Assembly: GCA_943735955.1 (NCBI GenBank)
Contig: OX030962.1
Location: 8,373,462-8,437,461, forward strand
Length of the DNA: 64,000 nucleotides
Direction of reading: 5' to 3'
Source of the DNA: Piscicola geometra
Taxonomy: Eukaryota > Annelida > Clitellata > Hirudinida > Piscicolidae
This document shows positions 13,612-26,155 of the stretch, piece by piece (positions within the stretch are counted from its first letter, which is position 1; the number at the start of each line of letters is the position of its first letter). Below the pieces are notes generated by a model. The model saw only the letters and a program-made list of their open reading frames with translations. It ran no database searches and was not told the DNA's origin. Position numbers and translations under genes: made by a program.

Positions 13612-16600
13612 TCATTTATTTAATGATTCATTTTCACGTCGCAGAGAAGCAATATCATCATTCATATCATTTTCATCGTCATCATATTTTTCATCATTTT
13701 CACCTTTATCACCATCATCAGCATCATAATCATAACCATCATCATTTTCATTATTCTCATAACCATTAGAGCAATCGTGAATTTCAAAATCTTTTTTCTC
13801 CTCACTAAAAATATTATCTTTTTCATTGCTTCCATCATCATCACTCTTATCCATATTTAAAAACTTAGCAAAGAAACCCAAACCTTCTTTATAATTTATT
13901 ACTTCGCCAGCTTCCTTTTCCTTCTCTCCGCTCTTCTCACCTTCGGCAACACCATCAGTAGCGCCTTCATCCACCAAAACACTCCTCCCACCTCCGATAT
14001 CTCCACTTTTGTACAAATACCGCGGGAACTTTCCAGTGACATCCCACACCCTGGCGCATTCGTTCCCACTCTGCCTACTCTCGATCTTTTTAATCGTCGT
14101 TTCTAAAGATTCCCGTTCCCTATCGTCGTTATCATCAACTATTCCTCCACCACCACAATTCCCACCACCGTCACCACCACTACTACCAGCACTAACAGCT
14201 TTCTCTTCCTTGCGTCTTCCCACATCTACCACCACGTACGAACTCACCGTACCATCCAACCCTCCCACATAAACGGTCTTTTCGTCACACGCTACGGCTA
14301 TGGCAGTGATAGGCGTGTGCACACAGACCCTCCCGATGATTTCATAATCCACCACTCTCACCAGCGTCAGGTAGTCTGTCTTGACGTACAACAGCACTCT
14401 ACCATGCAACAACACCGACATCGGCCATCCAAATCGTTCTTCAATTCCTCCTTTCATGTCATCACTCTTGGGCACTTTGGAGCCGTGTGGATACTTTGGT
14501 TTGACGACTCCCATCCAGGCACCCTTGAGACACAAGTTGTAGACGTTTGAATGGCTGTCGTACAAGGTGGTGACGTCTCGTGAGACGATGAGCCGATCGA
14601 GGTAGGTGCACGCTGGGAGAAGATCTTCAACGATGAAGTCCACCTCCATACGGGAGAGGTCGAGGATGAGGAGACCAGCGCAGTAGCAGGTTTTGTAGTA
14701 GGTCTGAGGGTCGAAGGGCTGGTAAGGCGGTGGAAGGAAGCAAGGTGGTTTTTCAACTTGACATGAACACTTCATAACCTTCACTTCATCACAACGTTCT
14801 TCAGGCTTGGAACAACAACAGGCGCTGGGCTGGTTGCTGAAGATGACGATGATGCTGTCTTTAGAGGAAGGATGTCGATGCAGATAGAGGAACTGCTTGA
14901 TGGCACTGGCAGATTCCCGCAGCATGGACGGATACACTTGCAAGATATCTTCTGGCTTCGCTTTGCTTTCTTTTGTGTTTTTAACTTTTTCATTAGCGTC
15001 ATTATTGCTTGACAAGCGGTAAGCAGAAATCATTTGGCTTGAAAAATGTTTTTTCTTGAAAGATTGATCGCTTGTAAGCGAGACCAGCCAGCCGTCTTGG
15101 CACGTTATGAACGGTTTTTGAGCCAGTTTGTTCACTTCAACGTGCAGACTCGTGATGCTGTGACTGCATATTGCTTTTCTCGCCTTAATTTCGCATTCAC
15201 CAGAAGTGTCAAGGCTTTCACATGCAAGATTTACTTTTTTATCGCATAAATCTTTACTCAGCTCTTCACACCTATCTCCACCACCAGTATCTTTCCCCTT
15301 CATTTCAATCTTTTTATTTGCAACTCCACCGAATTCTTTAGTAGCGCCACTCAAAGCGATTTTGAAAAGCTTATACCTGCAATCCTCGGTCAGCATGAAG
15401 GAATAAAAGGCATCTTGCGTGGCAGCTGGAACAGTGATCGATGCAGCATTTCCAAACTCATCCATCATCCTCCGCTCGTGTACACTCCACACTTTATTGT
15501 GTCGGCCTTCCTTTGATGAAGCCACTGAAACCAGCGCGAAACTACCGTCTCTGTGGTCGTTTCGTGCTTTTTATTGACGTTGTTAATTGTGTTGGCTTGT
15601 TTTCAGAATTTTTATTAACATTATTAAAACATAGATACTTTTCTAAAAGTTTTAGAAAATTCTACTTCTACTTAGGCTTTTTCAGACATGTATTACCTAC
15701 AAATAATCTCCATAAGAAACTTCAACGTGCCTACTGAGGTTGAAGTCCAAGACAGGCGCTTCGTGGGTAAGCAAATCTCTCACGTGACCGGAAGAAGAGT
15801 CGAACAAACCCACTTCCCCACCCTCTCCTCCTGTTGCCATGACGACCGAGCCATCAGGGCTCACTCCGAGTTGCTTGATCGAGTGGGGGCTTAAGCGGTC
15901 CGGTGGGTTGACGTGCTTCGCCATGAGCGCTTCGTCTAATCGCCATGCTTGTATGTGTCGAGAGTTGCGGAGAACGCTGAAGATTCTTGTCACCTTCGGA
16001 TACTCTTTAAGCTCGCATTTCTTGCTCTTTTACGGGAGTTGTGCGGTGTTTATGGTGTTGTTGTGGTGGAAATGGCTGTAGTGGTGTCTATGCGAAGGGA
16101 TGTGGTAGTTTTGGTTGTTTTGGGGTTTTAAATAACATAGTAGTGAGATGATTGAAATGGACGTGTGGAAACTTGCTCGATTTAAGTGTAAGCAGTCTTA
16201 GCTTAAACGAATGTTCCCTAATTAAAAAGAATAATGATGATTGAGCCGTTTGGTATGGAGCATTAATCGAGATTTATACGCCTTCGAAGCTTGTCTTCTA
16301 GGAAATAATAAATCAAAACAATTTTCTACTTCTTAAAATTCTTTAATACCGCTAATCTTACGTTTTGCTTTTCGAACTTGCCGACGTTTTCGTATTCAGG
16401 CTCTTCGTCAGCGTCGCAGTTGATGACGTGAACGCCTTTCAAGTGCCCGATGGGAGCCTTCATGACCGCCACCAACTCTCCCCCCTTCAATCTCCACACC
16501 CTCACATCCCTCATCACGCAGGCAACAATGTAATTTCCACTGATCACAGCGTCCTCGAAATTCACTCTCCTCGTCCAATATTCGCCCGGAAAGCGGAAAT

Positions 16601-19600
16601 AGTCGGGAAGGTCACATGGCCTGTGTATGCACGTGACTATGACGAAGTTGACGCAATCGTAAAGAATGATGTCATCATCGCACGTAATTAGTAGCATCCC
16701 TCTGACGTCATAAGACAAACGACGAATGCCTTGTTTTTTGATGACGCTGCTAATTTCAAGCACTCTCACCACTCGTTTGTCTTGCAAGTCCAGCATTCTT
16801 ATGCTGTTAGGCTATGATGAAGGGAATGATTGTGCCGGTGGTGATTGTCACGTTGTATAAGAATATTTCATAAAAATGGCTCTAAAATTCATGCGAAACA
16901 CAAATGGCCTACTGAATACGAACCTGACAAGCGATGAAAACCGTCGCTGTAGGGGCGTCCGTGCAGCAGAGGTAGGGCGTGGAAGGCTGACGAATCTTGA
17001 TCCGCTGATTAGTGCTCAAATTGAGACCGATTAGGTTATGTCTGGTTGCCGTGAAAATGTATGAATGATCGGTGGAAAGAACGAGAAAAGTGGGTCTTGT
17101 TGCCAGTGCTATGCGGAACATTTCTTCAAAGTCCCCGCTCAAATTCCTAACACTCAGCCAGCTACTAGGCCCTTCAACCGCGTAGAACATCATCTCATTG
17201 CTCAAACAAAAAGATTTCAAAGAAGTGTTTTCTAGCGGAAAGTTTCCATGCAGCGGAAAGACATTTCCCAAGTATACGCCATTCGTTACGTCATACACGC
17301 CCAACACCACTTCGACGAAGTCATCGCACACACAGCACTTCTGGCCATTAGGCGTGACGTACAAGGTACCTCGGGACGTCTTGAAGAGCGCCATCAAGGT
17401 CATTTTGATGGCGTCCAACATGGCGACTTCAATGTCTTCGACAGCCTTCACGAACAGCATTGGTCTCCCGTCCACACACGCCTCAAGCACACAATCGGTC
17501 ATTCGACCCACGTCGACCTCCCTCTCAAGCACTCCCACTCGTCGTCTCCACACGGGCATACCAACGAGAAAGGCCTCCGCTCTCCTATCCATTTCGTCGA
17601 TCAACCCGCTCAGACAGGCATACACGCGTCTGAACATCAGTAACCGCCTGGTCAGTTCATACGCCATGTTCCTTACGTCGTCATCGATGAACTCGTAGGC
17701 GTCCCACATCGCCTCCTCCAGAACTCTCGCCTCAGGGTGCGCCACTAACCGCAGGTCGCTGATCACCTCACGCAAACTAAACGCCTCAGTCTTTGTCAAC
17801 AGCCACTCGAAGTTGAAAACGACTTGTTGCAGGAGGTCAGCAAAGCGATCAGCCACCACCAGCTGTCTCGGAAGGTGCATCAGCTTGCGTCTGTTAAACA
17901 AAACTACTTTCTCTTTTGTTTCGGCTTCTTCTCTTTCTTCTACGCATACCATCTTGCAGCATCTGGAACAGTTACATCCTTCATAATGACATCTCTTCTC
18001 GCCAATACTATTACCTTCACCATCTTCTTTACTTTCACAATTTTTATTTTCTTCTTCTTCTTCTCTAAACACAAACCTCAACGGCTGATCCAACATCACC
18101 GGCCTCAACTGCTTCTCTCTCGATCCAATCCAGTGCTCAGCCAGTAAACAATTCAACGAGACGACTGTCGCATGCTCGGCGATGTACCGCTCAGTTGCTA
18201 GACGACACAGCAGTGGGTGTCGCCAGCACCACACTTGAACGTCGTTGTCATGACGACGCCACAGCAAATGCCGCAACGCGTGCTTCACGAACAACCAAGC
18301 CACTGATGGAAACTTTATTTTCGCTTCATCGTCGTCATCTTTAATGATCGTCATGGCAACTGGATCTCTTGTCAGTACATCTTCCATCTCATTATCGCTC
18401 AAACCACCCATCGAGGCGCATAGAAGACCGAGTATTCGTGCTGAAAGATCGAAGCCGATACCTTCTTCGATTTTCTGGAGAAGGAAGATGAAGGAAGTGT
18501 GCATGTTGTGCAGATTACAGTGCAGAGTTTGTGCGTCTATGTCGTCAAAGGAAGAGTAAGAAAGGAGGTGACAAGCGAGGATTTGAGGATGGAGTGGGGA
18601 TGCTGGTGAGAAAGCATCATCATCATTTCTCGCTAGACACACATCAGTGACCAGTCTGAGCTGCAGGGAACTGATTGTTCTGGCGTGCATGGCGAGGGTC
18701 GAGAGGAGGATGCTCGAGGATTCAGTCGTGCTGACGGGTGGAACCTTCAAGAAGTGGTAATTTGCACATGCACCATCCCTCATGAACCACTTCATCACGT
18801 GACTGCTTGTTTCCATAGTGACGATCACCCTGGCGTTGTTGGCGTGTTGGGTGGGCAGCCAGTTAGCGGTGAGGGCTTGGTCTTCTGGGGTCAAGAGGTC
18901 AACCCCAACAAGAACCAATAGCAGGCGTTTGAAACAGTTCGCCTGGAGAAGGGCTTCTTCTAATTGGCTGGATAGTTCAGGAGCTATGATTGGAACGTCT
19001 CTGTAGTGGTCGAAGGAAGGACCAATGAGAAATAACTTGATTTGAACGAGAATTGACGTCATCAAGGGAATCAAAGATCGTGATTGGTCAGTCGTTCCGA
19101 TGAAACGAATGACTCTGATGACGTCTTTTGCACATCCAAACCAATTAGGAGCCTGTGTGACATTCATTAAACATAGTTTTTAATTTTTTCTTTTTTTCAA
19201 ATGATTTTTATATTGAACAAAAATCATTAAAATAAAAAATCACAGCCTCTCACACGCACTTCTTTGAAGACTTTAGAAGCCAATGCAGCCTTTCCACACG
19301 CCTCAGGACCATGGAAGACGAGGGTGTGTTTGTGGTTGGCATAGTTGCACACGTACTCCTTGACCTCGTGCAGGAGTCCTTCCCTCCCGATGAAGCGGTC
19401 CGAGTGGCGCTGGGCTGTTCTCAGGTGCTGGTTGATCTCCTGGTTGATCGGGTGAAGACGCGGCAGTGGCCGGGGAAAGCTAGAGTCGACCATCGATTTT
19501 AGCTGAAAATTGTTTTTTTTATGTTCTCAAGTTTGAGAGAAAAAAATGTGTACAAGTATTAATTTCAAATTTCAAAAGAGAGTATCTGGACAAAATTCTA

Positions 19601-22431
19601 AATTTAACTACACAATTGAAAAACTTAATATTCTTAATGAATATTTCAAAGAATTAATTGAATCTTGGAAGCAATTACTTCACGTAGCGCTTCATTGGTG
19701 AGCTGTTTGAGGTAGTTTCTATGGAAACAACGGTCAACTCCGTACGGAACTCTAAAGACCAAGTCGTAATTAAGTCTGCGTGCATTTTCGTTCTGCTTTT
19801 CAAGCGTCTGCAAAGAGAATAATTGAGATTTATTGAAAGAGGAAGAAAAGAAATAGACCAGCGTTGAAGAAATTAGAAAATTTATGGAGAAGTATGAAAA
19901 AGGGAAGTCATTTGGAGAAAGAGAAAAACTGAAAAAAAATATAATTCGTTTATAGAAAGAGAAGAAGATATAATATATAACATAATACTCAAAGAAATTA
20001 TTTAAAGATGAAAATGATTGGCATTCAATTATCGCCAAGATTTCCACTTTCCTCCTCCTTCCTAACGAGCAAGCCTTACTGACCTGTTGAATGAGGCTCA
20101 AGCGCTCGAGATCCAGTCTGCTTGGGTGCTCAGAAAACCTTTCATCCACCACTTCGCCAAAGACTCTAGCGACTGCATGTTCCAGAAAGTTGTGGAGGTC
20201 CACAAAGTGCCTCTTAATCACCAACACGTCTGCCTTATTTGGCGAAATCAAAGCCGGCGGGGGTTCTTTTATCATGCTATTTTTTGCCTTTTTTCGCTGC
20301 TGGCAACGTCTTTCTAGCTGGTCTTGCGTTTTGCTTGTTTTTTTGCTTTTTTCATTCGTTATGTCATCGTTTTTATTGCTTTGGAGTTGTTTTTCTTGGC
20401 AGCATTCCGTCGAATTGTCGACGTTGCTACTTTCTTCGGTCTTCAATGGCCATACTATTTTCAGCCTTCTTGATCCTAAAACATACTCCAATTCCCTATG
20501 AAACCCTGCAATTAGTTTTCAATTTACAATATTTCATTTATTTTAATGTATAAATAAATAAATTGTATTATATTTTTCATCAAAATTAAATTATTATCCC
20601 TATAGTTAACTACTTCCAAACCAACTCGATTTCATGAAGTCTGGATACTTGTGTAGTTTCTTCTGCTCCACACAAATCCTCAGTGCTTCCGCCAAAAAGG
20701 CCCTGATCCACTGCGCAAGACATTCATCACTGAGACTCTTCAACTCTTCATCCACTTCCATGTTTTTCTGAAATTAACCATTTTCAATTATTTAAACATT
20801 TATTAAGAATTAGTCAATAATTAAGTGATAAACTTGATTTCTGCGTAGAAAAAAATGCTTCCAAACCTTGATTTTTCAAGGTTTTTTAAAGATGATATAT
20901 TCTAAATTACATTTTTTTAACTTTAAGAAGATGAAAAATGAAATACATAAAGATTAAAACACTCGCATTAGACACCGACCCATAAAAAACACATACAGAA
21001 ACTGGCACATACAAAAACGCATACAAACACAGACACATACAAACACAGACACATACAAACACAGACACATACAAACACAGACACATACAAACACCAACAC
21101 ATTCAAACACCGACACATACAAACACCGACACATTCAAACACCGACACATACAAACACAGACACATACAAACACCGACACATTCAAACACCGACACATAC
21201 AATCACCGACACATACAAACATTTATTTCGAGGCACTTAAAGGTGCTGCCCAGCGTATACAACAGGTAGTTTGTCTCAATCCTGTTTCTCACCTTGATTT
21301 ATGCAATTATATATTAAATCCTCCTTTTTATGATTCTCTTAATCTTACTTTTTAATTAAATAATTGGGTATAATTTATTTGAGGATTTCTTAAAAACAAG
21401 TCTAAACAAATAAATATTTATGTCATTATATTAATCAATAAAGCAGTAACGGAAATTTTCCCTCACCACGTTATAGCAGGCCTGATGGAAAACATAGTCG
21501 CGGTCGAGACGATTCCGATCTTGCAAGTAACACTGCAACCAGACGTCAGCGTCTCTCAGCCTCCGGTTCTTCGATGAGGCTGCGTCTTGCCCACCACCAC
21601 CATCAGCCCTCCTACTGCAGTCTATGGCCGCTTGGATACAGCCCATGCCGTAGTGTGGAATGGAAGAGGGAAGACCTGGTGAGTCCAAAGTGCCGGAGTT
21701 TGCGTGGTACTTTTGGCCTGCTAACACCTTAAAGATGTGGTTAAACTGGGCTTTTATAGAATGGTTAAAGAATTGTATCGTCGAATAAAGTTTTTGTTAT
21801 TTGCGGTTGAAAGTCTATAATCTAAAGCAAAGACCACTGACAATAAGACAAGGGCCCGCTGAATTCTGAATGCACTCTGTCAACATGCTTTTCCGCATCT
21901 CATCCAGGTAAGCAAGGACGTTAGGAAAGATCCTATGACCCCAGTCCAAGTCACATATCTTGTAGGATTGAGAGTTTTGTCAATGAATTGATTAAATGTG
22001 TTATAATATGAATAAATCAATATTTTTACAAGTTTTTAAATTTTCATTGAATTCATGTGAAATAGGTAAATACTTACATAACAATCGATGCCATATTTAT
22101 TCCTGCAATATTTTCTGAACTTCTTATAAACTCTTGTCATCAAAAATCTTCTTTCTACATCGAAATCTGTTTTAAATTTTGAATTGTATAAATTTTCTAG
22201 ATTTCCATTAAGTAAGTTTGCAGTTTAGGTTTCCCTCTAGTGAATAACACTAAAATTTATATAAAAATTAATAGAAACAATGACATCCAAGCTTTTAAAT
22301 ATTATACATACATTTTGAAACTTTAGAACTACAAGCAGAAAATAAAAACCTGAGGCAGCACAAGATACAAATAACCTCAAATCATCGGGGTAGTCGTGGT
22401 AGGTGTCGAAATTGTAAATTAGAGGAAGCAT
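13612..22431 (-). CDS. NACHT and WD-repeat STAND protein (NWD1/NWD2-like), complete 12-exon gene
   Basis: Exons run 22431-22350, 22166-22078, 21958-21842, 21745-21467, 20767-20614, 20505-20084, 19807-19679, 19502-19260, 19152-16924, 16811-16362, 16026-15735 and 15566-13612. All junctions keep phase and give about 2,146 aa. The N-terminus (LRLFVSCAAS, VERRFLMTRVYKKF, ICDLDWGHR, VLAGQKY) matches the DUF4062-like domain that opens NWD proteins. A charged Lys/Glu/Gln linker follows. The NACHT core starts with RFIGRE and the P-loop FHGPEACGKAALA (Lys about residue 495), with a Walker B-like RLLLVLVGVD (about 590). WD-repeat blades fill the region from about residue 1,080 (for example GVSPDGSVVMATGG and DGSFALVSVAS). 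The C-terminus is a Gly/Asp/Glu/Asn-rich acidic tail. STAND NTPases act as cytosolic signalling scaffolds or switches; the ligand is unknown. The P-loop has Ala where Ser/Thr is expected. The start ATG is the first in frame, but a non-coding upstream exon is possible. Confidence 0.85.
20987..21222. repeat. 18-bp minisatellite in an intron of the NWD-like gene
   Basis: About 13 copies of an 18-bp unit, ACACATACAAACACCGAC with the variant ending CAGAC, in the intron between the exons at 21,467-21,745 and 20,614-20,767. The unit length is a multiple of three, which creates long Cys/Val-rich false frames on the minus strand. Confidence 0.85.
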
Positions 22432-24916
22432 ATTAAACTAAATTTATCAAAAGTAAATTTATTTTTTTTTATTTTCCAACAAATTTGTTAGAGCATAAAT
22501 CTTTCTGTCATTGGAAAAAACTATTTTCTTTTTAGGATACAATTTGTATTTAGATTAAATTTCAAATTCTCTTGTCCGTACCATTAGCTTAAAACTATAT
22601 CCATAGAAACACGTGAAGAAAAGCGTTATATTTATATTATTGTTGAAAAACTGTTAAGTTCTTTCATTAAATTCAAAAATATTAAATAATAAAATCTATT
22701 TAATATATTTTTTAATGTTAATTTAGCTTTTGAAAATCAACTCAGAAAATAGGAAAAAAATTAAGCAAAAAAAGTAAGTTGAAAACTATTTAAACAAAAA
22801 TATCGATTAATTAAACAATTCTAAAAACCTGAAAGATAAAAATTTAAAATAGACATTGTGCCATGAAAAGTCTCAATTTAAAGCCATCATTCAGCCCTTC
22901 TGTTTAAAGGGTATCGTCATCATTCAACAACTCTGTTTTTTAGCCCATCGATTACACCCCTTGGTGAATAAAACGTCATTTAACACACAACCACTACTTT
23001 AATCGAAATTTCTCTATATTAAAACTACTCTAAATACTCAAACCTATTATTTTTTCTAAGAAAACCATGCACATCACTGTTCTCAAAACCAGCAAATAAG
23101 GCCTTGTATTGATTGCACAAAGGCGTACATTCAAAATGGCTGCACGTACACAAGCGCCATCCATCATACGCTTTCGCTGAAGCATTTGCCGAAACAGTCC
23201 TAACTCATGTGGAAATGCATGTACGTGAGTATGCGTGTCTGTACGTGTTTGTACACGTTTTTCCAAGGACGTACATGCTTCCATGTAGTCCTTATACGAC
23301 TGTATGGATTTAAAGAGAAGTTTCATAGATGATTGTATGTAGGAACAAGAACTCTTTCTCAATGAATGTTGTCTTAATTTTTTTATTATTCCTTTTTATT
23401 TTGTGGAAATCTTAAATGCAAGAAAAGAACATGGATTAATTAAAAAAATTAACTATTATCATTATCAATACAGAAAAAAGTATTATCTTTATCATCACCC
23501 TCTATAGCACTATGTATATCTTCATCATCTTTATCATTTTAATTTTTTTTACTTTTTTTCCTAGTCACAAAAATAATGCCTTCGTTGGAAAAAAAATCTA
23601 TGTAAACCTTTTTACGATAGTTTAATACACATCAGCTAGTGTTCTAAGCTACTCTGCCAAATAATCTTTTAATAAAAATAGTAATATTTGTTTTTTATTC
23701 TAAAACTACTAATGTTATAATTTGGAGAAGGCATAACTGGATGGCTTTAAATTATGATTAAGAAGTTCTATAGGTAAATCATCACTTTCTATATTCCAAA
23801 AACATCTTTTAAAAGTTTCTAAAAAAATAATGATTTTCTTGATTTAAACATGTAAATCAAAATTAAAAGCGATTTTTTCCATAGATTGAAAGTGACATTT
23901 TCTTTAACTCAATAATTTTTCTCTATTTGAATTTATATCATTGAAGGCACGCCTAATGTAATTTCCCTTTTTATATTATTCTTCATGTCTAAAAACTTAA
24001 ATTTGAAAATAAAATAAAATATAAGTTTGAAACAGAACTACTATTCAAAATTCTTGTAAATATTTTCAAGCGTGTGTGTGCATTGGAAAAGCAGCGAACG
24101 TATAAGCAAGTGACGATGGCTTTACAATAAGTAGGCCGTTTCTGGAATGACAAAGCTGCTTACATTTTGAGTTCTTGTAATTAATTTTGCGCTAGTTAAT
24201 TGACATTTTATTAATTTTTGGTTCCTTGTTCATTTTGATTTAAAGCTTTAGAGCATTATTGAAATAACAAGCTGTTTTGGGAAGCGTTTTTTTTAAGAAT
24301 AAAAAATAAACTAAACTAAACATACTCATTAATTTCTGAAATGTTTGTTTTTTAAAAGCTGACAATATCGTTATAATGTTTTTGATCAGTGTTGTAGTAG
24401 TTTTGATCGAAGACTTTTGATCGTTTAAATTATTTGTTCCCAAACAAATAAAATAGTGTTGGAAAAAAAGTATTATATAATATAAATATATCGTACATTC
24501 AAATCAAGAAAAACAGATAATATTTATTTAAGTATAAAAATATTTAAACTAGAGATAAAAACTATTAGAAACAATTCAAGTTCTGTACTTTTACTAATAA
24601 AAATCTATATATTTATCTCACTTCAAATAAATACTCCTTAAAATACAATTAACATATCGGAACTCAAAAATACTTTGGTAATCTTAAAACTTAAAACCAA
24701 TCACAAAAAACACATCCAAGTTCTTGAATAGAAAAAGAGCGAAAAAATTTGACATAAAAGATCTCAGCAATTAAAAGATTAAAAAACTAGAAAAATCAAG
24801 TGAAGGGACATAAGGCTACCAACCAAGTCAAAAACAGTAACAAACCAACCACGCAACACTCCAAGACACACATTTTTTTCGACACTTCCCTCCGATAAGT
24901 TCCTCAAAGCAGCAGG
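22432..24916. other. Intergenic region between NWD-like gene and innexin
   Basis: About 2.5 kb, AT-rich. It must hold the divergent promoters of the two flanking genes, but I see no TATA box or known operator that I would defend. The minus-strand frame at 23,030-23,362 (110 codons) has no homology I recognise and contains GT-rich simple sequence. Confidence 0.5.
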
Positions 24917-26155
24917 ATGGAGCGAATGATGAAGTCAGCGCTCAGCGTGCGAGAGTTCAAGTTGCACGTTGACGACGACTACGTCGACCGCATGAGCCAC
25001 AAACTCACGGTGATCATCCTCGTTTGCTTCGCCTTCCTCGTTTCAACGAAGCAGTTCGTCGGAGTGCCGATGAATTGCTGGTGTCCCGCAGAGTTCGAAG
25101 ACTCCCACCGCGAGTACACCGACACGGTCTGCTGGGTGAGCAACACGTACTACATCCCGACCGACGAAATCGTTCCTCGCGACCGCCTCTCGCTGCAGCA
25201 CAAGAAGCAAGTGATCTGCTACTACCAATGGGCGCCCCTCATCCTCATCTTCCAAGCCGTGTTGTCTTTCATTCCATGCCAAATCTGGCGCTTCCTCAAC
25301 CAACGATCCGGCGTAAACCTCGTCACCATCATGGACGCAGCACACGTGTGTTCCGAAGCGTCGTACCTCGAGGTACGCGAGAAGGCGGTCAGGTACATCG
25401 TCAACCACATGGACCGGTACCTCCTCTCTCAGAGGGAGTTCAGAACTGGCTGTCTCATCCGCATCAAACACTTCTTCGCAAAGGTCTGCTGTCTGGTGGG
25501 GGGTCGTCTCTATGGCAACTACCTCATCACGGCGTATTTGTGCGTTAAAGTGCTGTACATCGTGGTGGCGGTGGTGCAGCTGATGCTGATGGAAGTGTTC
25601 CTGGGCATCGAGCACCACTGGTACGGAGCCTATGTCCTCGACAAGCTGATCAGAGGTCAGGATTGGGAGCAGTCGGATAGGTTTCCCCGAGTTACGCTAT
25701 GCGAGTTTGAGCTGCGTCACCAATCGAGAATCCACTACTACATCGTTCAGTGTGCCCTGCCCATCAACCTCTTCAACGAGAAGGTCTTCGTTTTCGTTTG
25801 GTTCTGGTTCGTCTTCGTCGTCTTGGTCACCTCGGTGAACGTCCTCAAGTGGCTTTTCCGGTCGCTCTATTGGCCAGGACAGGTGCAGTACGTCAGGAAA
25901 CGACTGCGCGCCTTCGACGTGGCTCAGCGTGATCCGAACGTTTTGGCGAAGTTCGCCGAAAATTACTTGAGGAGGGACGGCATGTTCATCCTGCGTCTGA
26001 TCAGCATGAACATGGGCGAGGTGGTGGCGGGAGAGGCGCTGTGTGGCCTGTGGAACAACTACAACCCCGAGAAGCGACTCATCGCCGAAAAGCCTGGCAG
26101 AAGGGGCACTGACAAGTCGAGAATGAGTGGAGCGACCAAAGTGGAGCTGGTCTGA
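24917..26155 (+). CDS. Innexin gap-junction/hemichannel protein, single exon
   Basis: An intact 412-residue protein with the four-transmembrane innexin plan. TM1 is about 30-48 (KLTVIILVCFAFLVSTKQF), TM2 about 104-126, TM3 about 203-230 and TM4 about 289-312 (Phe/Val/Trp-rich). The diagnostic YYQW lies at 102-105 just before TM2. Extracellular loop 1 has Cys54, Cys56 and Cys72; loop 2 has Cys262 and Cys279. One pair per loop is the conserved disulfide set, and Cys56 is extra. Innexins form intercellular channels and hemichannels in the plasma membrane of invertebrates. The start is the first ATG of the frame, in good context (CAGG before ATGG). The 412-residue length fits the family. The whole coding sequence is one exon and much richer in G/C, especially at third positions, than its surroundings. 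A neighbouring gene in the window with related function is not seen. Confidence 0.95.
   Translation: MERMMKSALSVREFKLHVDDDYVDRMSHKLTVIILVCFAFLVSTKQFVGVPMNCWCPAEFEDSHREYTDTVCWVSNTYYIPTDEIVPRDRLSLQHKKQVICYYQWAPLILIFQAVLSFIPCQIWRFLNQRSGVNLVTIMDAAHVCSEASYLEVREKAVRYIVNHMDRYLLSQREFRTGCLIRIKHFFAKVCCLVGGRLYGNYLITAYLCVKVLYIVVAVVQLMLMEVFLGIEHHWYGAYVLDKLIRGQDWEQSDRFPRVTLCEFELRHQSRIHYYIVQCALPINLFNEKVFVFVWFWFVFVVLVTSVNVLKWLFRSLYWPGQVQYVRKRLRAFDVAQRDPNVLAKFAENYLRRDGMFILRLISMNMGEVVAGEALCGLWNNYNPEKRLIAEKPGRRGTDKSRMSGATKVELV

Noticed and set aside
14009..18921. Several plus-strand frames of 60-166 codons opposite the NWD-like exons
   Set aside because: They are antisense shadows of long coding exons, with no independent features.
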